64,000 nt of DNA from Shewanella amazonensis SB2B (GCF_000015245.1 NC_008700.1:3298501-3362500); one strand, 5' to 3'; numbered from the stretch's first letter, positions 9,138 through 18,167 are shown. A program made the numbers and translations. Notes: generated by a model not told the origin, from the sequence alone.

Positions 9138-9350
9138 TCAGCTGCTTGATTGTCCCCTGGCCCACTCGATAACGAGCACAACCGGAAACGGGGACATCAA
9201 CACCAACCCCAGCCCCAACAAGACTGATGCCCACAGCATGCCACTGACCTGCGCTGTCAGCTCTGTGCCCAGATACAGCCAAATTCCGCCAAGTACCATG
9301 GTCAGACCAATCCAATGCAGGATTTTCAGAAATTTCATTACACTTTTCAT
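9138..9350 (-). CDS. Small two-helix membrane protein, unknown function
   Basis: About 70 residues with two hydrophobic segments (HWIGLTMVLGGIWLYLG and ASVLLGLGLVLMSPFPVVLV) and a short charged tail. No family is recognised. The start is uncertain: ATG 9350 (MKSVMKFLK) has GGAA close upstream, ATG 9338 is the alternative, and the frame is open further. It is divergent from the META-domain lipoprotein gene. Confidence 0.55.
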   Translation of the reverse strand: MKSVMKFLKILHWIGLTMVLGGIWLYLGTELTAQVSGMLWASVLLGLGLVLMSPFPVVLVIEWARGQSSS

Positions 9351-9424
9351 CTGTTCCACCACATAATCGCCCCTGAACGACGGCATGCCGACGTCGCCCG
9401 TCAAAGTACAGTATGGAAACCCGC

Positions 9425-9835
9425 ATGATCAAGAAATTTGCCCTGCTGGCCGGCGCACTGACGCTGGTGGGCTGCCAATCATCCCCTCCTCTTGACGCTG
9501 TTGAAGTCAATTTGCTCGGAAGCTGGCACATAGAACAGGTGATGGATCGCCCAGTCATCGACTACAGCCCTGCAAAACTGGTGTTTGAGGAGGGCAATAA
9601 ACTCCTTGGCAACAACAGCTGCAATAACTTTTTTGGCAGTTTTGAACTGCAAGGCCATCAGTTGCTGCTGACCCCTTCGGGCACCACCCGCAAGGCCTGT
9701 GTCGATGCCCTGATGGATCAGGAAGCCAGAGTCGCCGACGCCCTGCCCAAGGTCAGAAAGCTGGCCGATGACCAAGGTAAGTTGCGCCTGCTCGACAGTG
9801 AAGGACAAGTGCTGCTGATTTTAAGCCGCCTCTGA
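9425..9835 (+). CDS. META-domain (HslJ-like) lipoprotein
   Basis: The 136-residue product starts MIKKFALLAGALTLVGC with a lipobox LVGC, so Cys17 should be lipidated. The mature part is a single META/HslJ-type domain: GSWHIEQVMDRPVIDYSPAK, then NNSCNNFFGSFELQGHQLLL, then TRKACVDALMDQEA. HslJ-family proteins are envelope proteins linked to heat shock and novobiocin resistance in E. coli. GGAAAC just before the ATG at 9425 supports this start over the ATG four codons earlier. Confidence 0.82.
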   Translation: MIKKFALLAGALTLVGCQSSPPLDAVEVNLLGSWHIEQVMDRPVIDYSPAKLVFEEGNKLLGNNSCNNFFGSFELQGHQLLLTPSGTTRKACVDALMDQEARVADALPKVRKLADDQGKLRLLDSEGQVLLILSRL

Positions 9836-9898
9836 GCCCCCGGCTGGCCAAACGTTATTGACCAGGCCCATTTGGCGAGGTCTGCCAGACGCACTGAT

Positions 9899-9954
9899 GC
9901 ATCCGAGATCACGTATCCGAACTCACGCATCCGAACTCACGTATCCGAGATCAG
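9899..9954. repeat. Four tandem 14-bp repeats before a terminator
   Basis: Four contiguous 14-mers (9899-9912, 9913-9926, 9927-9940, 9941-9954) share the core ATCCGA-[AG]-[AC]-TCA and alternate a GC or GT start. They sit between the META lipoprotein gene and the terminator. The array has no spacers, so it is a small tandem repeat and not a CRISPR array. Confidence 0.8.
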
Positions 9955-9955
9955 A

Positions 9956-9986
9956 AAAAAGCCCCAATTAAACGGGGCTTTTTTCA
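9956..9986. terminator. Bidirectional intrinsic terminator
   Basis: An A-tract, GCCCC, an AATTAAAC loop, GGGGC and a T-tract form a strong hairpin between the convergent META lipoprotein gene and the DAACS symporter gene. It can serve both strands. Confidence 0.85.
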
Positions 9987-10008
9987 TTTATCAACTCAGT
10001 TCAGGCAA

Positions 10009-11301
10009 TCAGCTGTCTTCCCGTGCCTGCGCCATCTCGGAACTGGTTTCCATGTCGGCATTATAATGGGCAATATCAATTTCCCCCTCCGAGCGGGCAA
10101 TCACAGTGGTGGCCACCAGGTCACCGGACACATTCACCACAGTGCGGGCCATGTCCAGTATCCGGTCAATACCGGCAATAATGGCCACGCCTTCAAGGGG
10201 CAAGCCCACCGTGGTCAGCACCAGTGTCAGCATCACAAGTCCAGCTCCCGGCACCCCTGCGGTACCAATGGATGCCAGGGTGGCGGTCAGTACTATGGTG
10301 AGGTAATCAACCCAGGTTAAGTCCACCCCAAAGGCCTGCGCCACAAAAAGCGCCGTCACCCCCTGATACAGGGCCGTGCCGTCCATATTGATGGTGGTGC
10401 CAAGGGGCAGCACAAAGCTGGAAATCTTCTTGTTTACGCCAAGATACTCGCTGGCGCACTTCATGCTGGCAGGCAGGGTGCCTGCGCTGCTGGAGGTGGT
10501 AAAAGCCACGGCCATGGCGTTGCTGATGCCTTTAAAAAACTGAATGGGACTTAGCCCGGCCACCAGTTTAAGCACCAACGAATAAAAGCCCAGAATATGC
10601 AGGGCACAGCCCAGATACACGGCAATAATCACCTTAATCAGCGGCAGCAACATATCAATGCCGTACTCGCCTGCGACCCAGGCCATCAGACCAAATACGC
10701 CATAGGGGGCAAGCTTCATCACCATGTCGGTGAGTTTATACATGGCTTCGGCAAGGCTCTCAAACACCTTGATGGCCGGCTTACCATGGTCACCAATCAG
10801 CACCAGCGCCACCCCCAGGGCCACGGCGAATACAATCACCTGTAAAATCTGGCCACTGGCCAGGGCCGCCACCGGATTGGTGGGCACTATGTTGATAAGG
10901 GTGTCCATCACCGACGGCGCCGTTTTCACTTCGGCACTGAGGTCATGGCCTTCGAGACTCAGCCCCGCGCCAGGCTCAAGCAGCCAACCCACCATAAGGC
11001 CCACCGAGATGGCTATGGCGGTCGTGGCCAGATAAAAGGCGAAGGACTTAAAACCGATGCGCCCCATGCGGGCGGTATCCTGCATCGAGGTAACACCCAC
11101 AATCAGCGAGCAAAATACCAAGGGCACTATCAACATCTTGATGGTGTTTACAAACAGGGTGCCTATGGGTTTCAGGGCACTGGCATCGGGTCCAAGGACA
11201 AGGCCAACCCCAATACCGAGCAACATACCGGTGAGGATTTGCAGCCAAAGGGGCACGGCGCACCAGCGGCGCCACAAATTAGCGGGTGGAGTAGCAGACA
11301 T
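10009..11301 (-). CDS. Dicarboxylate/amino acid:cation symporter (DAACS family)
   Basis: A 430-residue inner-membrane protein of the glutamate/aspartate/C4-dicarboxylate:H+ or Na+ symporter family. Signatures are the serine-rich re-entrant loop FTTSSSAGTLPASMKCA near residue 265, NMDGTALYQGVTALFVAQAF near 303, and the C-terminal AGIDRILDMARTVVNVSGD that lines the substrate and cation sites. ATG 11301 is preceded by AAGG. The substrate (glutamate, aspartate or dicarboxylate) cannot be fixed from sequence. It shares a terminator with the convergent lipoprotein gene. Confidence 0.92.
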   Translation of the reverse strand: MSATPPANLWRRWCAVPLWLQILTGMLLGIGVGLVLGPDASALKPIGTLFVNTIKMLIVPLVFCSLIVGVTSMQDTARMGRIGFKSFAFYLATTAIAISVGLMVGWLLEPGAGLSLEGHDLSAEVKTAPSVMDTLINIVPTNPVAALASGQILQVIVFAVALGVALVLIGDHGKPAIKVFESLAEAMYKLTDMVMKLAPYGVFGLMAWVAGEYGIDMLLPLIKVIIAVYLGCALHILGFYSLVLKLVAGLSPIQFFKGISNAMAVAFTTSSSAGTLPASMKCASEYLGVNKKISSFVLPLGTTINMDGTALYQGVTALFVAQAFGVDLTWVDYLTIVLTATLASIGTAGVPGAGLVMLTLVLTTVGLPLEGVAIIAGIDRILDMARTVVNVSGDLVATTVIARSEGEIDIAHYNADMETSSEMAQAREDS

Positions 11302-11352
11302 TCTGAACCTTATGAGACTTGCCAAAGGGGCACGCTAAGTATCCTTCCCGGC

Positions 11353-11378
11353 GCGCTCGGCATGAGATAGCCGAGCGC
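11353..11378. other. GC-rich hairpin upstream of the symporter gene
   Basis: A perfect 9-bp inverted repeat (11353-11361 with 11370-11378, 8-nt loop) lies in the leader of the symporter gene and downstream of the small gene at 11436. There is no T-tract on either strand, so it is not a canonical terminator. Confidence 0.55.
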
Positions 11379-11435
11379 GAATATTAACATTTGCTGTGGC
11401 AAGGCGTGAGGATCGGCCTCACAAGTTAGCAGGCT

Positions 11436-11741
11436 TCAGGCATCAAAAGTCCCGCGCTGCCCCGCATTGAATCTTTGAGGATACAGGGCCGCCGGAGGCT
11501 GCTCACGCTCAATGAGGTAACTCCAATAATCATCATCGAAGCCGGTGAGTATGTCGCGTTTGCCCTGCTGTTTGAGGATAAGATACCACCACACCAAGCC
11601 CCACAACCCGAAGGTCGCCAGCGTCAGGCAAAAGTGCAAAGGGTGCTGAACACCCGGCACCTCTTGGTGATATAACGAATTATCTATCTGATGTGACTTA
11701 GAAAAAAAATTGGGACGCGCAACACGGATACGCTTGGCCAT
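11436..11741 (-). CDS. Small single-span membrane protein, unknown function
   Basis: 101 residues starting MAKRIRVARPNFFSKSHQID with a basic N-terminus. One membrane segment follows (LHFCLTLATFGLWGLVWWYL), then a cytoplasmic-looking tail with FDDDYWSYLIEREQ. The ATG at 11741 has GGGGGAT upstream. I do not recognise a named family. It is divergent from a GNAT gene across a repeat-rich intergenic region. Confidence 0.6.
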   Translation of the reverse strand: MAKRIRVARPNFFSKSHQIDNSLYHQEVPGVQHPLHFCLTLATFGLWGLVWWYLILKQQGKRDILTGFDDDYWSYLIEREQPPAALYPQRFNAGQRGTFDA

Positions 11742-11786
11742 AGGATCCCCCAACATTCACACCTATCTCAGACCTTAGCTAAGTGT

Positions 11787-11911
11787 AGTCGTATTCGACT
11801 TTAGTCGAATGCCAGGCGGTAGACATTTTTATCGTCAGGCCGAGCTCCCCGTATTCGACTACATCAGGCGGAGCTCTCCGATATCAGACCGTTATCAGCC
11901 GGAATTCTCCG
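11787..11911. repeat. Palindrome plus imperfect 30-bp tandem repeats in a divergent promoter region
   Basis: ATTCGACT (11793-11800) and AGTCGAAT (11803-11810) form a perfect inverted repeat with a 2-nt spacer. Extra AGTCG/CGACT half-sites lie at 11787-11791 and 11856-11860. Three related 20-mers with about 30-bp spacing (11831-11850, 11861-11880, 11892-11911) share the pattern ATCAGGCGGAGCTCTCCG. This lies between the divergent small membrane protein and GNAT genes and could be a regulator-binding array (inference). Confidence 0.55.
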
Positions 11912-11987
11912 TTCTTCTCCCGCAGGCTGCATAAGCAGGTATCCCTGTGCTAGATTAGCGGCTCTAAAACAATAACAGGAATGACCG

Positions 11988-12440
11988 ATGAACATACGCA
12001 AGGCTGTGGCGGCCGACTTAACCGATATCGTCAACTTTAACCAGGCCATGGCCATGGAAACCGAAAGGTTACAGCTCGATACTGCCACCCTCACCAAGGG
12101 CGTCTCCACCCTGCTGGACAACCCGGCCAAGGGCTTTTATCTGGTGGCCGATATCGATGGTGAGATTGCCGGCTCCCTGATGGTGACCTTCGAGTGGAGT
12201 GACTGGCGCGCCAAAGATTACTACTGGATCCAGAGCGTGTATATTCGACCCGAGCACAGACGCAAGGGCATCTACACCCGCCTGTATCAGGCCGTCAAAG
12301 ACATGGCCGCAGCCGAAGGTGGCGCCGCCAGTTTCCGCCTCTATGTGGAGCAGGAAAATGCCAATGCCCAGCGCACCTACGAGGCCCTCGGCATGGAGAA
12401 GAGCTACTACCTGATGTACGAAGAAAAGCCAAAGAGCTGA
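11988..12440 (+). CDS. GNAT family N-acetyltransferase
   Basis: A 150-residue GNAT protein starting MNIRKAVAADLTDIVNFNQA. Motif A is IQSVYIRPEHRRKGIYTRLY near residues 78-97 and motif B is RLYVEQENANAQRTYEALGM near 122-141. AGGAATGACCG precedes the ATG. It is a stand-alone enzyme of unknown substrate and ends at a bidirectional terminator shared with the convergent sdaA. Confidence 0.87.
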   Translation: MNIRKAVAADLTDIVNFNQAMAMETERLQLDTATLTKGVSTLLDNPAKGFYLVADIDGEIAGSLMVTFEWSDWRAKDYYWIQSVYIRPEHRRKGIYTRLYQAVKDMAAAEGGAASFRLYVEQENANAQRTYEALGMEKSYYLMYEEKPKS

Positions 12441-12462
12441 TAACAGGTTAATTTTACATATA

Positions 12463-12489
12463 AAAAAGGCCATCGTTGATGGCCTTTTT
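12463..12489. terminator. Bidirectional intrinsic terminator
   Basis: A 12-bp stem (12463-12474 with 12478-12489) with A- and T-tracts sits between the convergent GNAT gene and sdaA. Confidence 0.9.
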
Positions 12490-12493
12490 CAGT

Positions 12494-13858
12494 TTAGTCA
12501 CAGATGCTGGTGACCTTGATGGCAAGGCCGCCCAGGCTGGTTTCACGATACTTGGCGTGCATGTCTTTGCCGGTTTCGTACATGGTGGCAATCACCTTAT
12601 CCAGGCTCACACGAGGATCAGAAGTGCGCCGCAGCGCCATGCGCGCAGCATTCACGGCTTTCACCGCCGCAATGGCATTACGCTCGATACAGGGCACCTG
12701 CACCTGGCCTGCCACCGGATCGCACGTCAGCCCCAGGTTATGTTCCATGGCAATTTCGGCGGCCATACACACCTGCGCTGGGCTTGCACCCATGAGTTCG
12801 GCCAGGCCCGCCGCGGCCATGGAGCAGGCTACGCCCACTTCGCCCTGGCAACCCACTTCAGCGCCAGAGATAGAGGCATTACGCTTATACAGGCTGCCGA
12901 TGGCGGCAGATGCCAGCAAAAATCGGCTGTACTCCTTTTGCCCCAGGGGCTGAATAAAGCGGTCAAAGTAGGCCATCACCGCCGGAATAATACCAGCCGC
13001 ACCGTTGGTGGGCGCTGTCACCACCCGGCCACCGGCGGCGTTTTCTTCACTTACGGCGAGGGCAAACAGGTTGACCCAATCCACAATTTCCATTGGGTCG
13101 GCGCTGATACGGCCGCTGGTTTCCAGCTGTTTAAGCAGCGCCGGGGCCCGGCGAGGTACCCGCAGCGGCCCGGCAAGCACACCTTCGGTGTGACAGCCTC
13201 TGTCAATGGCCTGCTTCATGGTCAGCCAAATATCGCGAAATCCGCGGTAAATATACTCTTCACTGTGGCAGTCCTTTTCATTTGCCAGCATCAAGGTAGA
13301 AATGCTCACCCCTTCGGCGCGGCATAGCTGCACCAGCCGTTCGGCATCCTCGAAAGGATACGGAAACAAGGTCTCACCAATCTGAGCCTTGCCAAAGTCG
13401 GCCTCTTCCACCACAAAACCACCACCTATGGAGTAGTAGGTGTTGGATGCCAGCAGCTCATCCCCGGCAAAGGCGCTCAGGGTCATGGCGTTTTCGTGCA
13501 GTGGCAAGGCATGGGGATGAAACACCATGGCATCCCGGGCAAATCGCACCGGTCTGCCGCTTTCAAGCCACAGGGTTTCGGATTCATTCACGGCCGCTAT
13601 GGTGGCCCCAATGGCATCAATATCCACACATTCCGGGCTTTGGCCCATCAGGCCAAGCACAATGGCGATGTCAGTGTGGTGGCCCTTGCCGGTGAGCGAC
13701 AGGGACCCGTACACGTCGGCTTTCAGGCTATCAATCCGACCTGAAAGATTAAGGGTATCAAGCCTATCCACAAAGGCTTTCGCCGCCTTCATGGGGCCCA
13801 CAGTGTGGGAGCTCGAAGGCCCGATACCAATCTTGTAAATATCAAAGGTACTGAACAT
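12494..13858 (-). CDS. sdaA: L-serine ammonia-lyase (iron-sulfur type)
   Basis: Deaminates L-serine to pyruvate and ammonia. The 454-residue length equals E. coli SdaA, and the start MFSTFDIYKIGIGPSSSHT matches the conserved N-terminus. The fused beta and alpha regions are complete. The [4Fe-4S]-binding Cys motif regions CDPVAGQVQVPCIERNAI (near 343) and GCQGEVGVACSMAAAG are visible. GGAGTCTTCC lies before ATG 13858. It follows the serine transporter gene by 49 nt, forming a serine uptake-degradation operon. Confidence 0.95.
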   Translation of the reverse strand: MFSTFDIYKIGIGPSSSHTVGPMKAAKAFVDRLDTLNLSGRIDSLKADVYGSLSLTGKGHHTDIAIVLGLMGQSPECVDIDAIGATIAAVNESETLWLESGRPVRFARDAMVFHPHALPLHENAMTLSAFAGDELLASNTYYSIGGGFVVEEADFGKAQIGETLFPYPFEDAERLVQLCRAEGVSISTLMLANEKDCHSEEYIYRGFRDIWLTMKQAIDRGCHTEGVLAGPLRVPRRAPALLKQLETSGRISADPMEIVDWVNLFALAVSEENAAGGRVVTAPTNGAAGIIPAVMAYFDRFIQPLGQKEYSRFLLASAAIGSLYKRNASISGAEVGCQGEVGVACSMAAAGLAELMGASPAQVCMAAEIAMEHNLGLTCDPVAGQVQVPCIERNAIAAVKAVNAARMALRRTSDPRVSLDKVIATMYETGKDMHAKYRETSLGGLAIKVTSICD

Positions 13859-13907
13859 GGAAGACTCCAAATACAGAGGCGACGCCATGGGCCGCCCCTG
13901 AATCAAC

Positions 13908-15224
13908 TCAGGCGGTCAGCCCGTAGAGGATGGCTGTCATCGACAGTAAACCGGCAATGATCACGAAGATATTGCTGATGCGGCCACGGTAGGCTTTGAG
14001 CGCTGGCACCCGATACACGGCGTACATGGGCATCAGGTACAGGATGGCGGCAATGATGGGGCCACCGAGGGCTTCAATCATGCCGAGGATACTGGGATTA
14101 ATCACGGCAACCGCCCAGATGGTCAGGAACATAAAGCCCAGAATAAAGCGGTTCAGTTTGCCTTCATCCACTGGTTTACCTTTACCTTCAAGCTGCTTCT
14201 TGATAATGCCGCTCATACCTTCGCTGGCGCCCATGTAGTGGCCGAAGAAGGAAGACACTATGGCCACGAAGGCAATGAAGGGGCCAAAGTAGCTGACAAA
14301 ACCACTGTCGAACACGTTGGCGAGGTACGACAGAATCGGCAGGTTCTGGCTCTTGGCCTCGGCCAGCTGCGCCGGGCTTAACGACAGCACGCAGGAGAAC
14401 ACAAACAGCATCACAAAGCCCACCAGCATCATGGCGGTGTTGCGCAGGATGATATCGGCCTTGCGGGACGCATTGCTGCCATGGTCGCGCTTAAGTGATA
14501 CCGCAAACTGACTGATGGCGGGCGAGTGGTTAAACGCAAAAATGAGCACGGGAATAGTCAGCCAGATGGTGCCGAGGAAGTCACCAACGGCAGGGACCTC
14601 CTTTACGGCGGCCAGGTTCCAGTTAGGCATCAGGTACAGCGACATAAAGGCAAGAATCGCCACCAGGGGGTACACCAAAAACTGGGTCACCTTGAGCATT
14701 ATCTTTTCACCGGCCACCATCACCGACATCATGCCGAGGATAAGTACGCCCGAAAGCAGCCAGCGCGGCAGCGACTCCAAGCCAAGCTGGTTGACCATAA
14801 AGCTGTCGACCACATTGGTAATGCCCACACCATAGATGAGCACTATGGGATAAATTGCGAAGAAATACAGCACAGTAATGGCTTTACCTGCGCCCTTGCC
14901 AAAATGCTCTTCCACCACCTGGGTGATATCGCTTCCGGCAATGGATGAAGAGCACACAAAACGCGACAGCCCCCGGTGGGCGAGATACGTCATGGGACCA
15001 ATCAAAAGCGCCATCACCACCAGTGGCCAGAAGCCTCCCATACCGGCATTAATGGGCAAAAATAAAATGCCTGCGCCCACGGCGGTGCCAAACAGGCTCA
15101 GCATCCAGGTGGTATCCTGCGCCGTCCAGGGCATGGCATTGTTGGGCGTGGCTTTGTGGGGCTGTGAAACGGTGGAAGAGATGCTTGCCTGGGTGGCAGG
15201 GGCTGTGATGGTTTCGTTGGACAT
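13908..15224 (-). CDS. sdaC: Serine/proton symporter, HAAAP family
   Basis: A 438-residue membrane permease of the hydroxy/aromatic amino acid family with about 11 hydrophobic helices. It opens with a polar tail and MPWTAQDTTWMLSLFGTAVG, and contains INAGMGGFWPLVVMALLIGP and FGHYMGASEGMSGIIKKQLE. SdaC of E. coli (429 residues) has the same size and partner gene. MSNETITAPATQ at 15224 is the chosen start; the frame is open 31 codons further without support. Its position directly before sdaA points to serine as substrate. Confidence 0.92.
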   Translation of the reverse strand: MSNETITAPATQASISSTVSQPHKATPNNAMPWTAQDTTWMLSLFGTAVGAGILFLPINAGMGGFWPLVVMALLIGPMTYLAHRGLSRFVCSSSIAGSDITQVVEEHFGKGAGKAITVLYFFAIYPIVLIYGVGITNVVDSFMVNQLGLESLPRWLLSGVLILGMMSVMVAGEKIMLKVTQFLVYPLVAILAFMSLYLMPNWNLAAVKEVPAVGDFLGTIWLTIPVLIFAFNHSPAISQFAVSLKRDHGSNASRKADIILRNTAMMLVGFVMLFVFSCVLSLSPAQLAEAKSQNLPILSYLANVFDSGFVSYFGPFIAFVAIVSSFFGHYMGASEGMSGIIKKQLEGKGKPVDEGKLNRFILGFMFLTIWAVAVINPSILGMIEALGGPIIAAILYLMPMYAVYRVPALKAYRGRISNIFVIIAGLLSMTAILYGLTA

Positions 15225-15393
15225 GGGCTCAACCTTGGCACCAGAGGTGCGATAAACGTTGGGGTCTGAGTCGTGATGGACGCTGGTGTATGGGTCGCGA
15301 CTCAAAATTCGCGGCAAGGATAGTCAAAAGGCAAGAGCCCGCCTTTGATCGACGGCTGTTTTTCGTAATTAAATTTCACTTAACGCTGATATT

Positions 15394-15407
15394 GGGATCG
15401 CGATCCC
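15394..15407. promoter_or_regulatory. 14-bp perfect palindrome upstream of sdaC
   Basis: GGGATCGCGATCCC is a perfect palindrome 170 bp upstream of the sdaC start, inside the 339-bp region between sdaC and the acylase gene. ACTTAAC (15378-15384) and GTTAAGT (15431-15437) form an outer inverted pair. It is a possible operator for an unidentified regulator. Apart from these and the terminator I see nothing else in this gap. Confidence 0.4.
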
Positions 15408-15513
15408 GCATGTCACGTAATTTATTTTCAGTTAAGTTGCCATCTCTTAACCCGCGTTTAACCGCTGGCAACCAAGCGGATACAAGGGAGCCTGTGCGCG
15501 TGGCCTGACAAAC

Positions 15514-15542
15514 AAAAACCGGCCTCTGGGGCCGGTTTTTTT
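15514..15542 (-). terminator. Intrinsic terminator of the acylase gene
   Basis: An 11-bp stem (15514-15524 with 15530-15540) with A- and T-tracts lies 22 nt after the acylase stop on the reverse strand. Confidence 0.88.
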
Positions 15543-15563
15543 CTGAGCAGTTTGCTGCAAATG

Positions 15564-18167
15564 TTAACGAATGCTGTCGCCCGAGAGCTCCAGCGTCTCT
15601 TTTACGTCCGCCGCAATATCGGCTTCAGCAAACAGGAACGGACGGAAGCGCTTCTGGGTAGAATACAGCAGCGTCTGGTCGGCAAATTCTGGCCGGAGGA
15701 TATTGCTGGTTTCCGAGTAAGTCAGAATGCCACGGGCATCCACACCGGTATCGGTAAAGTTCACCGCCATCATCCAACTGGAACCATAACGAATTTGATA
15801 CCCCTTGTCGGTGAGTCCTGAGCGCAGTGGCTTGCCGCTGAGCACATCCAGAGATGGCGCATAGCTGTGCTGCGGGATAAGGGTGTCATCACCACTGGTG
15901 CTGGTGGAAAACACGTTAAAGCCGCCCTCGGCGTTGTGACTGCCGGGCCATGGTAAACGCTGGCCGCTTGGCAAACCGTTGGGCAGCGAGCGCTCCACAA
16001 ACTGCACGTTGCCCAAAGGGGCATCCACCGCAAAGCCAGCGTTCTCAAGGTTCAACGCAGCCAATGCCAGCGCCTTGAGGGCACTGCCATCGGTGGTCAG
16101 GGTATTGGGTGTAGACGCCGCAGCCGTGAAATCAAAGGGCACGGTCAGCATGGTGTCTTCACTGAAGTTATGGGCGAACTCACGCAGGAGCGCCCCACCA
16201 ATGCTGTCGTTATCCTGCTTGCCGTTCCAACGGGAAAGCGCATCGCAGGCAGCGCTGATGTCCTTGGACACGCCCTCAGCCAGCATCACAGGGGTTGAAC
16301 CCTGGGCATCACACTGGGCCAGCAATTCCGGCAACACCATCTCGGCCAGATAGCTGTGGTTACCCAGCACCGCCGCTTCCAGCTCGTCGAGGTTGAACTT
16401 GCCGTCGGTGCCACCGGCCTCACCCATGAGTTTAAGTCCCATGCGGGTACGCAGGGTTAAGCGGCCACGCTCCGGCCCATACATGGGCGAGAAGAACTCC
16501 AGCGGTGACGCAAGGTTGGTTGACCAGAAGGAGTTATTGGAGTTTTGCACAAAGTCGCTGCGCTCAAGCTTGGGCGCCCTGTCGTATGGCATGGGACCAT
16601 CGAAGGCAAACAGCGAGGTGTTCCCCGGCAATATGGTAAAGCCGGCCTGAGCGCGGCCATCACGAATGGCCTGCTCGGTGCGCAGCAGCATCACGGCGGC
16701 ATCCGACAAGCCGGGCACTGTGGAGTCGTCGATGTAGAAGGCATTACCCTCTTTATCGGCATACATGGTGTTGTTGAAGATGACACCATCATAGTCTTTG
16801 AATGCCTGCTGGAACTCATCTTTGTTGGTGGCCAGGTTCATGGCCAGCCAATGGTCCACCGGGTCCATATTGGCCATGTTGGCATCTTTGAGCATAAAGG
16901 CCTGGCCATCATCCCAGCCAAAGGGCGCGAGGTTGGCAGGCGCCTCTATCATCACGGCATCATCTGTGTAGTACACCTCTTTTTCCGCCACCAGAATGCC
17001 CGCCGGTCCAGCGTTCACCAGCACCTGTACCGTTTCCTCATGGATATCTTTGGCTTGGCCATCCACCAGATATTGCATCCTGTCGCCTGATTTAAGCTCC
17101 AGCTGATACACAATAAAGTGCTCGGCAGTGGAGAAGGTATGGGTCCAGGCGAGGTTTTCGTTAAAGCCGATATTGATAGGACCGGGCATACCCACCAAAG
17201 AGCCGCCCATCACATCCAGATGACCGGGAATGGTGGCATGGGACTGCCAGAATCTCAGATTACCCGTGTGGGGGAAGTGGGGGTTGCCAAGCACCATGCC
17301 ACGGCCGTTTTCGGTTTTATCCTTGCCAAGCCCCCAACCATTGGAGCCCAAATCCCTTGGGTTGGTGTCCGGTGTTTGAATGCGCGCAGCGCGTGCAATG
17401 AGGCGCTGATTGACATCGTCCGCAAACGCCCTGGTGGCGGCCGAAGCAGATGCCGACTTGGCTGATGCGGTAACAGCAGCTGGTCCCACGATACGCGGCA
17501 AATACTCGGTTCCATCACCGGGGTTGGCGTAAAAAATCAGGTCGAGAAAGTTAGCGGCACCGGGCAAGAGGGCGATGGAGAAAAGATAAGTCACCACATC
17601 TTCCGGTACTATGGGCTTCACCCAGGGTTGGCCGGCACAGAAAGGCTCAGCCTGTTCTTTGCCTTCGGCCACATCACTGAGGTATTGGTTGTAACCGGCA
17701 ACAAAACCGGATATCAGGGCGCGGGAATTGTCGCTGAAGCTTGGCCATTTGGCCTCCGCCAGCACCCTTACCTTCAGTGCCTTGTAGGCAAAGTCACTGA
17801 TAAGGTTGCCGTTATCTTCCGACTTTGGCATACCCGTGGTGAAATCCAGGCTGGCATGGGGTCCAAAATACAGCGAGCGCTCTGAATTGGCCTTGATAAA
17901 GCCATCCGCCAGAATGCAGAGGTTATCCTGTGCCTGCACATAGCCATTGCCAAAGCCCAAACTCTCAAGGTTGTCGGCCTTGATATGGGGCACCCCGTAA
18001 GAGGTGCGGCGAATGTTGACTGAGAGCTTGCCATCCGGCGCAAAGGCCTGCAGCGATGTGTCGGTGGGAGGTGTCGTCACAGCGTCGTTGTCGCTGTCGT
18101 TACAGCCGGTCAGCAAGATCATGCTGCCCAGCCCCATGGCGATAAAGAGTTTGTTGAATGTCATCAT
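15564..18167 (-). CDS. Penicillin/acyl-homoserine-lactone acylase family Ntn-hydrolase, lipoprotein
   Basis: An 867-residue member of the N-terminal nucleophile penicillin acylase family. MMTFNKLFIAMGLGSMILLTGC is a signal peptide with lipobox LTGC, so the enzyme is probably membrane-anchored in the envelope. An alpha chain (about 30-270) is followed by the predicted autocleavage site before Ser in DLGSNGWGLGKDK, the family's new beta-chain N-terminus. GNPHFPHTGNLRFWQSH and NIGFNENLAWTHTFS follow, as in AHL and aculeacin acylases. Substrates could be N-acyl homoserine lactones, cyclic lipopeptides or beta-lactams. It is monocistronic, with its own terminator. Confidence 0.88.
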   Translation of the reverse strand: MMTFNKLFIAMGLGSMILLTGCNDSDNDAVTTPPTDTSLQAFAPDGKLSVNIRRTSYGVPHIKADNLESLGFGNGYVQAQDNLCILADGFIKANSERSLYFGPHASLDFTTGMPKSEDNGNLISDFAYKALKVRVLAEAKWPSFSDNSRALISGFVAGYNQYLSDVAEGKEQAEPFCAGQPWVKPIVPEDVVTYLFSIALLPGAANFLDLIFYANPGDGTEYLPRIVGPAAVTASAKSASASAATRAFADDVNQRLIARAARIQTPDTNPRDLGSNGWGLGKDKTENGRGMVLGNPHFPHTGNLRFWQSHATIPGHLDVMGGSLVGMPGPINIGFNENLAWTHTFSTAEHFIVYQLELKSGDRMQYLVDGQAKDIHEETVQVLVNAGPAGILVAEKEVYYTDDAVMIEAPANLAPFGWDDGQAFMLKDANMANMDPVDHWLAMNLATNKDEFQQAFKDYDGVIFNNTMYADKEGNAFYIDDSTVPGLSDAAVMLLRTEQAIRDGRAQAGFTILPGNTSLFAFDGPMPYDRAPKLERSDFVQNSNNSFWSTNLASPLEFFSPMYGPERGRLTLRTRMGLKLMGEAGGTDGKFNLDELEAAVLGNHSYLAEMVLPELLAQCDAQGSTPVMLAEGVSKDISAACDALSRWNGKQDNDSIGGALLREFAHNFSEDTMLTVPFDFTAAASTPNTLTTDGSALKALALAALNLENAGFAVDAPLGNVQFVERSLPNGLPSGQRLPWPGSHNAEGGFNVFSTSTSGDDTLIPQHSYAPSLDVLSGKPLRSGLTDKGYQIRYGSSWMMAVNFTDTGVDARGILTYSETSNILRPEFADQTLLYSTQKRFRPFLFAEADIAADVKETLELSGDSIR

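Noticed and set aside
9899..9954. CRISPR-like array
   Set aside because: The four repeats are contiguous without spacers, only 14 bp, and no cas genes are near.
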